64,000 nt of DNA from Distichodus sexfasciatus (taxonomy: Eukaryota > Chordata > Actinopteri > Characiformes > Distichodontidae): positions 3,382,192 to 3,446,191 of the forward strand of contig JAVGVS010000013.1 in the NCBI GenBank assembly GCA_032718565.1, written 5' to 3'. This document shows positions 23,901 to 38,500 of the stretch, piece after piece (within the stretch, counting starts at the first letter, position 1; every line of letters begins with the position of its first letter). Below the pieces are notes generated by a model. That model saw nothing but the letters and a program-made list of their open reading frames with translations, did not search any database and was not told the DNA's origin. Position numbers and translations under genes: made by a program.

Positions 23901-26900
23901 ACAAACACTGTGCTAATTAGGGTTACATGATTCAAAAAGTCTCACGATTCAATTAGACTCCAATTCCGATTCTTGGACTCATGATTTAATTCAAAATCTA
24001 TTCATAATTCATTAACGATTCACAATTCAATACAAACGTAGATGAATTTGTTTCCAGATTGCTGTTTTGTGAGTTACTTTTCCCATTTGACTGTGGCAGA
24101 TCAACCTAAAAATTTGATGAAAAATTTCATCACACTGAATCATATGTAGTTTAGTAAATGTAATGCATATGTACGCATACTGACTGCATTTCCATCGTGC
24201 TCACGTGAAGGAGGTATATGCGGGCAGATTTCAACATTGCGGCATCTATGGGATTGACGAGCTGAACTCGCGTCGGGGAAAACGTAAACTAGCATCATTA
24301 CGTTAGTTGCAAAATATGAACTGATTTTTTAGAATGCATGAATCAATTTGGAATCGACAGAGAAAGAATCACGATTCGATTCAATCTGTTTTTTTCCCCT
24401 AGTGCTTATGTTGTCAGACAACGTGAGCTGTTGTTGAGTGTGTGCTGTGATGCGAGTGGTGTTATGAAGTTTGTAGGCTGATGCACTGCAAGTTTACTGT
24501 TGGCGTATTGCAATTGTAATTGTAATATATTTTTTTTGTAACAACTACTATGAATGACGTGTTTATTTTACACTCTATCATGGTGAGTTCTTGGTTTTAT
24601 ACAAATAGTAGCAACAGTTCTGTTTATGTAATGTACTTTCATGAAAACTAGTGAACATTAGCCAATATGTTATAGTCTGATTTTAAAAAATCCTCAACTA
24701 TGATCACTTCATTCTGTCATAAAACTATACATCCAGGACAGAATCTAATCATTTATTCAGCACACTTTTAGAATTTCAGATTTTGATAAACAATAACAGA
24801 CATTAAAGCTGAACAAAAGATGCAAAATTGGCTTTTTAAAATAACTTGTTTGAGAATTTCTGATTAAACATTACAATTTTATGTTCTTGATAAACACATA
24901 TTTATGCTCTGTATAGCGTCTGAAAACTGTGAGTATGAATTTACGTTAAGGCTGCAAAGCAACACCAATTCTGCAGGAGGTCAAAAATAAGTACAGCGCA
25001 TCACAATAAGGAATCAACTTGATATTAATATTAAATTAAAAAAGATCAAATAAAATATAATAAACCTGACGTTATTCTCTCCCTCACTCCCAGCGTCTCC
25101 TCCAGCCTCACTCCAGTGTAAAAGTTCTGCGTTGGTGAATATTTCAGCACGACTCCCTCACACAGAGAGACAACTGGTGTCAAGTTGGAGTGCACATTAA
25201 TTATACAACCCTGTCCAACACCGGCACTAGTGATTTTACATAATTTATTCCTCCGCCACGAGGAAATACATGTCTGGCTATTAAGGCTCACAGGCTGCCA
25301 CCGTGTCAGTCAACCTGACTGCGAAAAGCTCGCCTTAATGCATACAGAACAGGTAACAGGAGCGCGGGGGTGACCATGCAAGACTTCTCCCCCAGCAGTC
25401 GGACGGCAGGCCAGGGCAGGGAGAAAGCAAGAGAGAGTGAAAGATTCAGCACCAACTTAAGGTTTTACAAACACCACAGAGTTCTCGAGTGGAGGAGTTA
25501 CAAGAGGAACTTGCAGTGACCTCTTGAACCTTACTGGGAAGGAGCATCTTTTTTGCTTTTGAGTTTAATATTCTGACGTCTGACGTCGTCTTCCATTTGC
25601 CATTGGATGCGAGATTCAGTTGACAAGATTACATCACATCCGCTAAAAACACAGTGAAAACCCAAGTGGATGTGTTCCATTTGCCACAGGAGAGTGTTAC
25701 AGCCATGTTTATTGAGTGAGAAATGGACAATAGGCTTGTGATAAAATGTTACCGCTAACGCATCTACACTTTTTATTTAAATTTTCCGTCTCAAGTTGCT
25801 AATCCTGTTCACCTTTCTGGGGTGCATTTCCCAAAAGCATTAGCATTAGCAACTAACATAGTGTACATTAGTAACTAACAGTGTACATTAGCATTAGCAA
25901 CTAACATAGTGTACATTAGCATTAGCAACTAACAGTGTACAATAGCAACTAACATAGTGTATATTAGCATTAGCAACTAACAAAGTGCACATTAGCATTA
26001 GCAACTAACATAGTGTACATTAGTAACTAACATGGTGTACATTAGCAACTAATATAGTGTATACTAGCATTAGCAACTAACAAAGTGCACATTAGCATGA
26101 TCAACTAACATAGTGTACATTAGCAAATAAAATAGTGTATATTAGCATTAGCAACTAACAAAGTGCACATTAGCATGATCAACTAACATAGTGTACATTA
26201 GCAACTAAAATAGTGTATATTAGCATTAGCAACTAACAAAGTGCACATTAGCATTAGCAACTAACATAGTATACATTAGCAACTAACGTGTACATTAGCA
26301 ACTAATATAGTGTATATAAGCATTAGCAACTAACAAAGTGTACATTAGCAAATAACATAGCGTACATTAGCAACTAACATAGTGTACATTAGCAAATAAC
26401 ATAGTGTTGCTAACATAGTTCGCAATACGTTATGCTTTTGGGAAACACACCCCTGTTCGGCTAGCTAGGCTAGTCATTCGTTTTTAGCAACATGAACCAC
26501 CCAGTTTAGCACATAATGCGTTTTTTCAGGTATAACATGACCGTAGCAACACATCTATCAACTACAACGACAGCACTTTATTATTTTCACAGCTGACCAA
26601 GTTAGACCACACTAGAGTGCCAAAAAACATTGCAGCATCTATTACAGTCTTTCCACTGAGCTGCCATCTTGGATTCTGAACTCGGTGTCCTCTGTGCTGC
26701 TCCAAAAGACCCTAGGTTCTGAAAGTCTGGATTCAATCCCCAGGTCGGCTGTAGCGCCTTTCTGTGTGGGGTTTGCATGCTCTCCCCGTGGTCGTGTGAG
26801 TTTCCGCCGGGTGGTCCGGTTTCCCCCCACAGTCCAAAAGCATGCAATATAGGTTAATTGGTGACTCTAAATTGGCCCTGTAAGATGTGAATGGGAGTGT

Positions 26901-29519
26901 GATTGTGTGAGCGCTGCGGTGTGTTGGCGCCTGCCAGGGTTAGTCTCTGCCTTGCGTTAAGAACTCGTCAAATATTGATATATTTAACATGAAATTTGAG
27001 TTCAACTGTAGCCTTCTTATTAGAGTCCGGCAATCCCCGAGTCACATGTGATCACAGTTTGGAAAATGTGGGGGGAAAAAAACGCCATTCCCCGGGACGA
27101 TGATAGATTTTATGATGTCATTTATTTTAGTGGTTGGGTTCAGCCAACGCCAAACACTTCTCTCAGATCCAGCCCCTGTAGCCTTGTGTGTGACCTCACT
27201 ACCGAACCGGGCAGAAAACAGGGCCGACTCAGAGGAGGCCAGACGTGAGGTTTAGACACAACAGTACTACTGTACTTCTGGAACTTTCCTCTCGCGCCAT
27301 CTGGTTTGGCCCGTCACGGTCAGCAATCGCTCTGTCGTGAACGGCTACTAAAGTAAATCGGCTGTTGAAGCGCGGGCCCGAAAGAAAAGTTCAACGTTAA
27401 CAATCAGTCGACGCAGCCGAGTAAGCCTCTTTGTGGTAAAATGAGAGAGGCTTTCCACTCGAGTGGATTACGCTACGATTCGCGCTGAGCCTACGAGAGA
27501 AGCCGCCAAACATAACACCTCAAGCCATTCGTTGATGAAAGACCGGCCGATAACTACAATTCGTTAACGCCGCAACAAAACGATCAGCCTTTTAACAACC
27601 TTGTCTGCGAAACGGAACGGAAAAAAAAAAAATCACAAGCTTGAAGAATTCCCTGAGGGATTATCAAAGTCTACGCTTTCCATCTGGATATCAAAGCCTT
27701 CCCGGGAAACCTCCCATTTGAACTTAATGTATGTTTCAATGAATCTCATCAGCTACGCAAATCCCGTGCCGTCTTTCAGCGTGGCCTCTGTCAATAAATA
27801 TCGGAGGAAAGCACATCAGTCAAGCGGGAGGTCGTTTCACCACCGGGCTCTCCCTTTTACTGGCGTTTTACGAGTGTGTCGGTGGGCCGGCGGGAATGTT
27901 TGCTTTGATTGCGGCTCTGGAACACAGCACATCTGTGTTTCACTGAGCTCAGCTGGAAGCCGTTGCCCCCCAGTGCACTGCTGGTCACTCCCACAAAAGT
28001 ACCACGCTAAAAAAAAAGGAGAGTGAGGGGGGCCAAGGGGGTCTGGGGGTCCAGGGGCCAGAGGGCAGGATGCCTTCCATTCGCCCCCCACCCATTTTCA
28101 CCTCATTAAGCAGAACAAGGCTAAGAGGTTAGAGGGTTTGACTAAACAGTGTGAAAGAGACGGGGGAGCAGCCTGAACTATGGTGTCTCCATGCACTAGC
28201 CCTTAAAGGGAGTTTATATCAACAACAGCTTCACGTACGATACTTATTACAAATCAACAATCACGATGGCACGACCAGACGTTTATCCAAGATTCACCTC
28301 TGAGCATCGGACGCTCCCAAGTACCGATCTGATATCAGTTTTTACTTAATAAATTGTTTGTTTCTCTGTGATGAGGACTTAAATACTGTTTTCCTAATTA
28401 AAACAATACAATAATTACACACCCATATGTACATGCCAAATGATTCATTATTAAAATAACATCTAAAAAATTATTCGTTTTAAACACAGTTCTGTAATTT
28501 TGTTACGATCCCTAATCCTGCGGCGCTAAAACCACCAGGAACACAGAGATCGTGAGCGACAACTGTTGTTGTTAAGGAAATTAAACAGTATAATCATGTG
28601 ATTTACTTTTGGGGTTGTAGTGAGTTGCGTTGCACTATGTTCGTTGCTAATGTATACTATGTTAGTTGCTAACCATGCTTTTGGGAAACGTAGCCCAAAT
28701 CGGCTCCACAGATCAGTCCAAGGCCACCGATAGCCAATCCAGCTATCTGAGTCATTATTGGACTGATATCTGATCTACATATCAGATCGGTGCATCCCTA
28801 CTTTATATGTACTTTCTTTCCATTTCTCAGCAGTTAGCAGACAGCATTTATCAATTCATGCATTCCAAAAATCAATTAATATTTTTCAACTAACGTAATG
28901 GCACTAGTTTACTTTTTCTCCCAGAAATCTGCCCAGATAGACCTCCTTCGCGTGAGCATGAAGGAAATGAAATGAAGTCAGTACGCGTACATATGCATTA
29001 CATTTAGTAAACTACATTTGATTCAGTGTGATTTTGTTGTTGATCTGCCACAGTCAGGAAAAGTAACTCAAAACAGGAATCTGGAAATTCAGCTATGTAC
29101 TGAATTCTTGAATTGTGAATCGATTTCTGAATCGAATCGTGAGCCCAAGCACCCGGAATCGAAACGTGACATTTTCTGAATCGTGCACCCCTAGTAAGAA
29201 AAATGTTTGACCTTTACCACGTGCACAACTCGAAAAATCTGTTCCAAAGCTTGTAAAAAGCCACATGCATAAGGTGTGATTTATGTGAAGTACAGGCTGA
29301 TAAACATCCCCACATCCATATCTGTACGAATATTTTTTTTTTTGCCAATCTTTTATCCTAGACGTGCTGCTGAGTTCGCACATCTGAAGCTCCAACCAGA
29401 CAGGCATTTTTCTTCCTAGAGTGGTAGCACCTGAGGTGCGGTGATACCCTTCCTCGTCCTTTAAAAAGCAACATCCGACTCGTATCTCAGACAACCGGCG
29501 GGGAAGATGAAAGTCGAGT

Positions 29520-29550
<31 letters not shown>

Positions 29551-32500
29551 GATCTACCTCGGTGGATGTGGTTGAGAGGGACGCCGGGATCTGCAGAAAC
29601 ACGAAGTTTGTTCACTCCGCATCTCCCCGTCCTGAAGGTGGATGCGAGTGGACGATGAGGAGGATAGGAGCATAGGAGGGGGAGGAGGAGGAGGAAGATG
29701 ACGACGGCAATGGGAAGCCAGTGTTAAGGAACACTTTAGAAATTCAACAGGATTCCCTAAACACAGCTGCAGGACTCCACAGTGCCTCCATTCAGCAGAA
29801 CGAGTGGAAAGTGGCCACAAAACTCCCAAACAGTGGAGGAGCGGAGGAGGAGGGAGCAGACTTTCTCCACACACGATTGTGATCAGTAAACTTAAAGGTG
29901 TAATTTAAAGAAATATTGTGAATACGCCTATGTCTATATGAAAACTAAACATTAATATTAAGTGATTAATTAAGTGGGTAAGTGCAGATCTTTAGGACTG
30001 TATCGATTATCAGGCCGGCATCAGACAACACAAATACTAAGTTTGGTTGCAGCTGAAGCTTTAATAGGAGAAAACCGTTAAGACATTGGGTGAATCTCAT
30101 TTCACACCTTGGCCCTTCGCCTTAGCCCTACCCCTTGGCCCTTGGCATAGAGTGAGGGTTCAAAATCTATCCTTATGAAATGGGACACTCCTTCATGAAC
30201 GTGATACGTTGTCATTAGTCTGTCTGAATTTTACGTAGGCAGACGCAACATGTTTTTGCTGGGACTTTTCTAGGTCAACTCGAGGCGAGCTAAGCCCTGA
30301 TATACAGTATATATATTTCATAAGATGTAACAATATATTAAACACTTCATTTTATATTAGCCTTGTTATTTGTTATTTACACTTTTTGTGCATGTTTTTA
30401 AATGGCTAAAATTAAAATAATTTGATATATTTTTAAATAAAATTGTATTTATTGAATGAGCGATGAAACAGACGCACGTTGAAACAGCGTAAGGCCAGGT
30501 ATTACTGTATTTCCATCGCAAGAGATGTTAGAATTTTTTAGCGACAAATTTTTTTCTGTGGCGTTAATGGAAGAACAAAGTCAAACTAGACAATACACTG
30601 GTTGTTTTAACTTTAATTTTCTTTATTAACGGAGAAATTATGTACATTCATATGTCTTTCGTCTCTTTCGGTTCCGCAGCTATGTTGCCGATACTTTTTT
30701 GCAGGGCATTCTGGGCAATATTTCCCACCTCTCCGTTTGGAGTGAGCCTCCAAAAAATCTCAGTTTGAAGGGGATAGTTAGCCCTTCACCTTGGTCTAAA
30801 TGGGAAATGGGTAAGGCCAAGGGGTGAAATTGGATTCAGCCAAATTTGCATCTGCTACTGTGCACTTTAAACTGTGTTGTCATGCTGTAAGTCACTGTAA
30901 AACGCCCCGATAACTGCTTATTTGGCTACGTCCAACACACGGGGGGAAAAAAACTGCAAACAAAATGCTGAAGACCCCAACAAAGAACATTCACGTTTGC
31001 CAATATTATACTCTCAGTTTTGTGACTTTCACTTCCAGGACCCTCACACACACACCTACACACCACTGCTATGAAGACTAACAAGCTAGCTATGTACACA
31101 ACATTGTTCTTTCCACTTCTTGGCCTGATTTCTGACAAGTTCTCCTGATTGCACGCAGGATGTACTGCTGTAGACTTGGAGATTCAAAACACTGCATTGT
31201 TATTGGAGAACAAAGAGAAATCCCTGATGAAAAACAGCGTCGTTTGCTGGAAGTAGAACGGCTGTTCTCTGACTTTGTACTTGTTTGAGGACAGACTTGT
31301 GTCAACAGTAAACGTTGATTTTAGTTGGAATATTAGTATGTGGTTATACAAGAAAATGACACAAATTTTTCCTCCAGTCTGGATTTCTACACACAGTAGT
31401 AAACAGATTTAGTCCGGCAGACATTTTGGTAAACCTTGGAAAAATGGCATGTCTTTGGTGTACGATGAATCGATTCCACAGGTTTTAGGTGTAAGGAAAG
31501 TTTTAAGGAACTGTGGAATTCAGAGGTCAGTAGAAAATATCTTCAGTAAACAAACATCTTGATTTGGTAACATCCTGTCCAATTAAAGTCAAACTTTAAA
31601 TCAATGTGAACTTGGCAGCAGACAGGTTTTTTCGGTAAGGCGGATCATGCCATAGAGAAATCAGAAGACATAAGGGGGAAAAAAATGGACACCTATCATT
31701 CCAAACAAAAACATTTCTAAGACTCAAGGTCATCATCAAATCCAGTCGGAATCATTCTGTCCAAACAGTGGTCAATCTGTCTTAGTGTAGACAACCGCCC
31801 AAAATCTCAAAAAAGCAAGACATGAATTGATCCGGGAGAAAGACAACACCAACATCTAAAGATCTGCAGGTGTTTCTTGCTTCAGCTAAGGTTAGGGTTC
31901 ATGACTTACAGATTATCCATAAGAGGAACAATGAGCAAAATGTGATCCGTCACAGCTCTAGGTTTTCAGGAAATCTTTTCAGAACCATGATGTCCAAACA
32001 GAGTGGTGGTCAATCCATCCTGGAGTGAACATCCACCCACAATCCACCCAGAAATGCAAGGCAAAAAATCATTCAGGAGGTGGCAAGAAAATCCCAGGAT
32101 CAACATCCAAAAGGTCAGCAGATATCTTGTCCCAGGTAAGGTCAAAGTTCATGACTTAGGAACACTGAGTAGTGCTAGGTCTTCATCAAATCCAATCAGA
32201 ACCATGACGTCCACATGGAACTGTAGAAAAAGGCAGAAAATGATCCAGGAAGTGACACAAAAAGCAGCGACAAAAGAACTAAAACCTTTCATTACTTATC
32301 TAATGAAGGAACACGGAGTAAGAACGAGATCAAGGGCAGAATCCATAGCAGCTCTAGGTCCAATCAGAACCATACTGACTCAATCCCAGAGTAGACACCC
32401 ACCCAGCATTTCCCCAAAAAAGCAAGGGCCAAAAATCAGCCAGGAAGTGGCAAAAAAAATTCCAGGATCAACATCGAAAAGATCTGCATAGCCCTAGCCT

Positions 32501-35500
32501 CAGGTGCGGTCAGGGTTCATCACTGGAACACTGGGCAAAACTAAGCTTTCTGGCAACACAGAACCCTTTTCTAACCAAGAAGAATATAAATATGCATCTG
32601 AAGTTTGCCAAGAAACACCTACAATGGCCTCCTGAGCTCTGGAACAACGTGTTATGAACAGATAAAACTGAAGTGAAGTTATTTGGACTTTTCTGGCACA
32701 CCTAACACATCACATCCTCTATGCTGCAACATGCACAGAAACATCAATGCTATTATACACTTGCAAAAACATTGTCCCCGTTACTGTATTTTAACAGTTT
32801 GTCCACCCACTGAACCATTGCTGCTCATCATAAGCACATAAACTCGTAATGACATTTCATTATGTAATTACATTTGCATCTATTTACACGTTCCACTCGG
32901 CAGCTGATGCCACGTTTGCACAAATTGTTTGTTGTTAAAGATAACTACTGTGTCTACTGTACAATTTAGTTTAGCAGGGAATACGTTTATACATTTGTAT
33001 TGTGCATTCATTTTTTTATAGTATAAAAAGTGGAGCCATGATGCCTTACCTGTTTTTAAGTGTGGAAAGCTGAGTTCACTTTACTCTGGTACTGGCAACA
33101 CTGCTTTTCAAACAAGAACCTCAAACCATTTAGGGCTCACGTGACATTTATAGACGATCGTATCCACAGCGGCTTCCATTCCCTAATTCTCAGGGGCGGT
33201 TTCCTTGAGAACAATTTGGGGTAAAGGGTCTTGCTCAGGGACCCAATGATGGTAGTGCCAGAGGTAGGATTCGAACCCATAACCTCTTGGTCCAGAGACG
33301 AGTGTCCTATCGCTAAGCCACCAACATCCCATGTGACATGGCAAAAGAACGGTATCGACTATGAAAAACACACTTTAACAATAAATACCACCTTTAACAC
33401 TGCTTGAGCACACGGTGCACCACAACCAAATGTGACCTCTGCATTTCATCCATCGGTGAAGGAGCAGTGGGCAGCACCCGGGGAGCAGTGCCTTGCTCAT
33501 GAGTACCACTCAGTGCTACCTTTAATGGTCTGGGATTAGAACCAGCGACCTTTCGATCAAGGGACCAACTCCCCAACCATTACACAATCAACTGTCGCTA
33601 CCAACTGCAACGTATTAAAAGTATTAATAACTAACATGCACAAGCAAAATGATGAAATATTACGGTGTAAATCACAAGTTTCATAACGATACGATATTAA
33701 ATCGGTTCAACAGACAATGATCCAACAAGAGATGATATTGCGAAGTCTGCTCTGATTTCGATATGAAATATCATAGGCTAACTTCCATTTATATCACAAT
33801 CACAGCATGTCACTAAAATATCATTTGACATTTTATTCCTGAGCTCAAACAGACATTAAAAGGAAAAATAAATCTAATCTTCCAATAAAAATAGGCCTCC
33901 TGATCAATATAAAGTGACACTACGATATGTGACTCTGCACGGCAAAACCAGTCACTTGTCGCAAGCTTTCAAAATTGAGTTATGATGTGATTATGATTTT
34001 GAATCAAGCTTCAAAACGATACCTATATGGAATGAATCGGACGACATATGACTGAGATATCAACATTCAAAGGAGTCGGGTTTCTCCTGTCACGCCAAGT
34101 GAGAAACGGAGAAATCTGCCTTTGAAGTTGACTATCGACGTAGCACTCACAGACGCTTGGTGCGGTCGCGGCTACGTTTGTATTTACGGTAGCCTACGCT
34201 GCATTCACAGCCACACGGATAGCCTACCTGCGTTAGGTTAACTGAACTCGACGAGACGAAGATGGATTCCGGAGAAATATCTTCACGCTAGTTAACCAGT
34301 GGATTTAGCGTAAATATTGAAGTAGAGCGGTCAAAACAGAAACTTTTAACATTCTGCTGGAACTGAATTCCTCACCTCAAGAAAGTCACGTTTTTAGGAT
34401 GGAAAGGGCAAGTTTTTCAGCCAAATTGATTCACAACAGTACAGTATAGACCTTCCACTGTTTCAAAACACTAAAAACAAAAAATCCAAAATTTTACCCC
34501 ACGCAACATAAACGATCGTTTTTCTCGGAAAGCTCTGTTGCGACAAGTGACTGGTTTTGCCGTGGAGGGTCACATATGTATGACGTCCGATCGATGGGTT
34601 CATTTTGGATCGATGCTAAGGGCTTGTTGATCTTTGAAACGATATATCGTTACATCCCTATAAACTATACTAAATAGAAACCACGTTCTCATAACATTTA
34701 TTTATAAAAATACATGAATGAATGTGGGTGGCACGGTGGCGCGGTGGTTAGCGTTGCCACCTCACAGCGAGAAGGTCCTGGGCTCGATTCCCGGGTCGCC
34801 CGTCTTGCCTTCTTTCTGTGTGGAGTTTGCATGCTCTCCCCGTGTTCATGAGGGTTTCCTTCAGGCGGTCTGGTTTCCTCTCACAGTCCAAAAGCATGCA
34901 ATATAGGTTAACTGGCGACTCTAAATTGGCCCCGTAAAGTGTGAATGAGAGTGTGACTGTGTGTGCCCTGCGGTGTGTTGGCGCCTGCCCAGAGTCGGTC
35001 GCCGCCTTGCGCCCGTAAGTTCCCGGGATAGGATCCGGTCCCCGCGTGACCCCGATAGGGATTAAGCGCTTCGGATAATGAATGAATGAACCAATGTCTC
35101 TTGTGGCTGCATTTCCCAGAATTTTTATGATGCGTTCATAGAGATTTCTTACTTATTAATAATTGACTTCGTCACCCTGGTTAAAATAGGTCGTCTGCCC
35201 CCCACACCAATCACAGCTCTGCAGCTAACATTCTAAACGGCAGCCTCTAACAGACACGTAGCATGTGGGGCAGAGCGGCGGTTTTAAAGGCCTGACGGGA
35301 TTTAGAGGAGCGCTGTTGTCATGCGGCCTGGCAGATGGCCCTTATTTATTTTTTCAAGCTGCTGACGACCTGTAACTGGCTCGGCTCGGCCCGTCACTCG
35401 GTGTGTCACGAGCCTGCTACGCAGCGCCGCGCGATCACATGCTGTCTGGCCTCTCCGCTCTGGCAAAATGGTTGGCACGGAGAGCGGGTACCGCTTCCCT

Positions 35501-38500
35501 GCCCTGACCACGGGCAAACGCCGAAGAGAAAGAATTTCCTAAAAGCAGATCCTGATGCATGACTGTGGTTCGGGGGCGGGGTGGCGGTGGGGGGTGGAGC
35601 GAAAACACAAAGGGCTGGGAGGAAGGAGAGCGAGGCTGGAGGAAGACAGCCTGTTCATAGAGGGCAAGTGTAAGAAGTTTGGCCGGACTCCAGCGTTGGC
35701 GCTCGCCACTTCTCTCCCTCCCTTCCCCTCTCTGTCTCTCAGGAAGGAGACAGGTTTTTGCAGCGTATAAATATCACATTAATGCACAAGGCAACACAGA
35801 CGACCCCCTAACCCACGCTAACAAGGGCGGCCGCCTTTTGCTGATCTGGCCGCAGAGTCCGGAGGGAGGGGGAGGGAGAGAGGATCCAAAAATATTCTTT
35901 GTTGCAGGGATGCACCGATTTGATCACGATATCAGACATTGGTCCCGTCAGCTTTCAGCACAATACAGACTCTAATATCGGGCTGATACATGTGACCCCA
36001 CCTGTGAAAACCCGGCTAAAATCACCGAATCTAATTATGAAATAAAGAGCGTCAAAGTAGTTATAGCGAGAAAAATGTCAACAATATGCCATATGAGTTT
36101 ATTGCAGTAAATGATAGATTATGTACTGATGTTTGAAATGTAATTTCTAACAAGATAAACAGCGAAATTTGTGATTTTATTCACCTTACGTTTCCATTTT
36201 CCACCGGAAAATACCGGAGCTTGGCTTCGTAAACATTGCTTTTCTAACGTCTTTGGGATTACTTTATGTGCAAAAACAACTGGTGATTTGGGTGTTATTC
36301 GGTTTACGAACTACTGTTCTATCATTATAAAGTGCATACAGACATTAAGATCAATGTGTATCCGCAGCAGTCACGTCAGGTAAAGAGGAGGTAGAAAAAT
36401 TGCGACTTTAGCCGGGTTATCATAGGCAGGGTCACATATATTTCTTAAATGAAATGTTTATAATACACGTATGAACTGTACATTTTTGCAGGAGTTCAAA
36501 CTAAAAATGCACTGGTTCTATACCAATATCGTCTATTCGCCTGTTATTTATTTGATTAAATTCCTTGTTCACATTATTTGTGGGAAACTGGGGTTTATTA
36601 TCTACTGTGCATCGATTCATTATGTTTAAAGCAACAATACAATAATGCAAAGACTGCCGCACCCACTCCGATCACGCGACCGGAACGAGGACCCGGAAGT
36701 AGTCGGCGCGATCGGGAAGTATGAAAGGAGGCTTTTTCTCGCGGCGCATCGCTCAGTCATTGAGTCACCAGCCCACCTCTGATGACGATTATCTCAACTG
36801 TGAGTTATTTGGTTATCTCTTCGACTGAGTGTGTGTCCAATAAAACGCGGATTCTTGTGGGAATACGTGCTCTTCGTGTTAGAGAGTTCTTATATCAACT
36901 CGCGTGGCTCGCCTACCTATTCGCGCCTCACTCCGCGTTTGGGTTAACCGTCCATGCTACATGGGCTAACGGCTAATGGCTAGCATTCCTGCCATATCCT
37001 AACCAGATCACTGACAGAGATTAAGCAAAGACAAGATTTGAGATTGCACTGCTATTACCCAGAACCAGACTAATGGTCAACCTTTTTTTTTTAATTATCG
37101 GCCTGGACGATTAATGGGGGAAGATATTATCGATTATCGGTGCACCGCTGGATCGGTGCATCCTTGGTGCGAGCGTTAAATCTCTGTTCGTCCGAGCAGT
37201 ACATTAAGAGGAAGCGGAACCGCTCCTGGGAGGCCTAAACCAGAAAGGAACCGTCTGGGCTGATGCATAATACATGAGACCTCCATTACATACCAAGTTT
37301 AATCCTTGTGTAGCCAATTTAAAAGCAGAGTCCCATTTTCACAGGCAGCCCGACCACAAGCGAGGAAGCCAGCGCGATGCCAACTGCAAGACTTCCCGTG
37401 CCAACGACCTTGCCTCGGTCCGTCGATATGGATCGATTCGGCACTCGGCCGCGGTCGCGACCAAACCCGCCCTTTTTCTTCTCCCTCTCCCACCCGTATC
37501 TGGTCGACGAATAAAGCAGCAGCGCTGACAGACAGACGGACGTGTCTGTAATCACCCCGACACGGCGGCCCGCGGACCGGCTTTAGACTGACAGAGATAT
37601 GAAGGCTCCATTCTGGCCTGGGATCAATACGAATCAGCCGAAGTGGAAACGGGCAGCCAGAGCAGAGGAGGGAAGAGAGGCGGCTCTGGTGCTGTCAGAG
37701 CTCCATTCCGAGGGCAAGGGGCCGGATTATCTGGGCTTTGGCAGGCAGGCAGGCAGGCAGGCGGGCAGCTTGTTTGCTTTGTGCAGGAGGTGTCTGGCAG
37801 TAAACAATATTTCCAACCACGTCTGACGAGATTTCGAGGGGCAAAAGAAATAGTCCCCGGCAGGCGGTCTGGCGGCTTTAATAAACGCCTCGAAACGGTG
37901 AATGTGAGCGTGAGATTTTTTAACACTGATGCTCCAAAGCGTTAGAGGGCTGTGAGAGGGGAGGGAGTAGCGTTATATTTGCGGATCCCGAAAGCCGAAA
38001 TGAACAATGCGGCTGATTCAATTTGTAAGCGGCTTATATAACTAATAAAGAAAGAAAAGACGGAGGACAGACGATGAAGTCTTCCCCCTAATCCTCAGCA
38101 CGGTGGGACGGATCAATATCTTAGTGCTCGGTAATAAATGCAGCAAGACTGTTCAAGTACCTCTAAACAGATGGGATGTGTGTGCGTGTGTCTAAGCCAT
38201 CCCAAACCCCCCCACACACACAACTCCCCGTTCCCCCTCCCTGCCTCCCTCCCTGAGGGACTGTTCCCTCACTCGGCAGAGCCTTTTTCTTTTAAGTGGG
38301 TGGGAGAGCCAACCACTCATTCTCATTCAGAATGACGAGGGGAGCGAAGTAAGGAGGGAGGGGGGAGCAGTATGGAGGACGGAGGATGAAGGGATCCATA
38401 CTCCTCCTTCTTCTCCTCCTCCTCCTCCTCACCCAGCCTTTATAGGAGCCTTTATATACGTCCAGCTTCCCCCCTCTTCCACCAATTCGCCTCTCGTCCC

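Noticed and set aside
29093..29602. 169-codon open frame, minus strand
   Set aside because: Overlaps the end of repeat D and a (CT)n tract; composition and lack of domains argue against coding.
32003..32491. 162-codon open frame, plus strand
   Set aside because: It lies within the ~205-bp tandem array, has no recognisable domain, and the repeated words recur in shifted frames.
34730..34800. Possible tRNA gene (GTGGTTAGC...GGGCTCGATTCCCGGG)
   Set aside because: The A- and B-box-like words belong to the S3 interspersed repeat; no paired acceptor stem, and a second copy exists at 26690.
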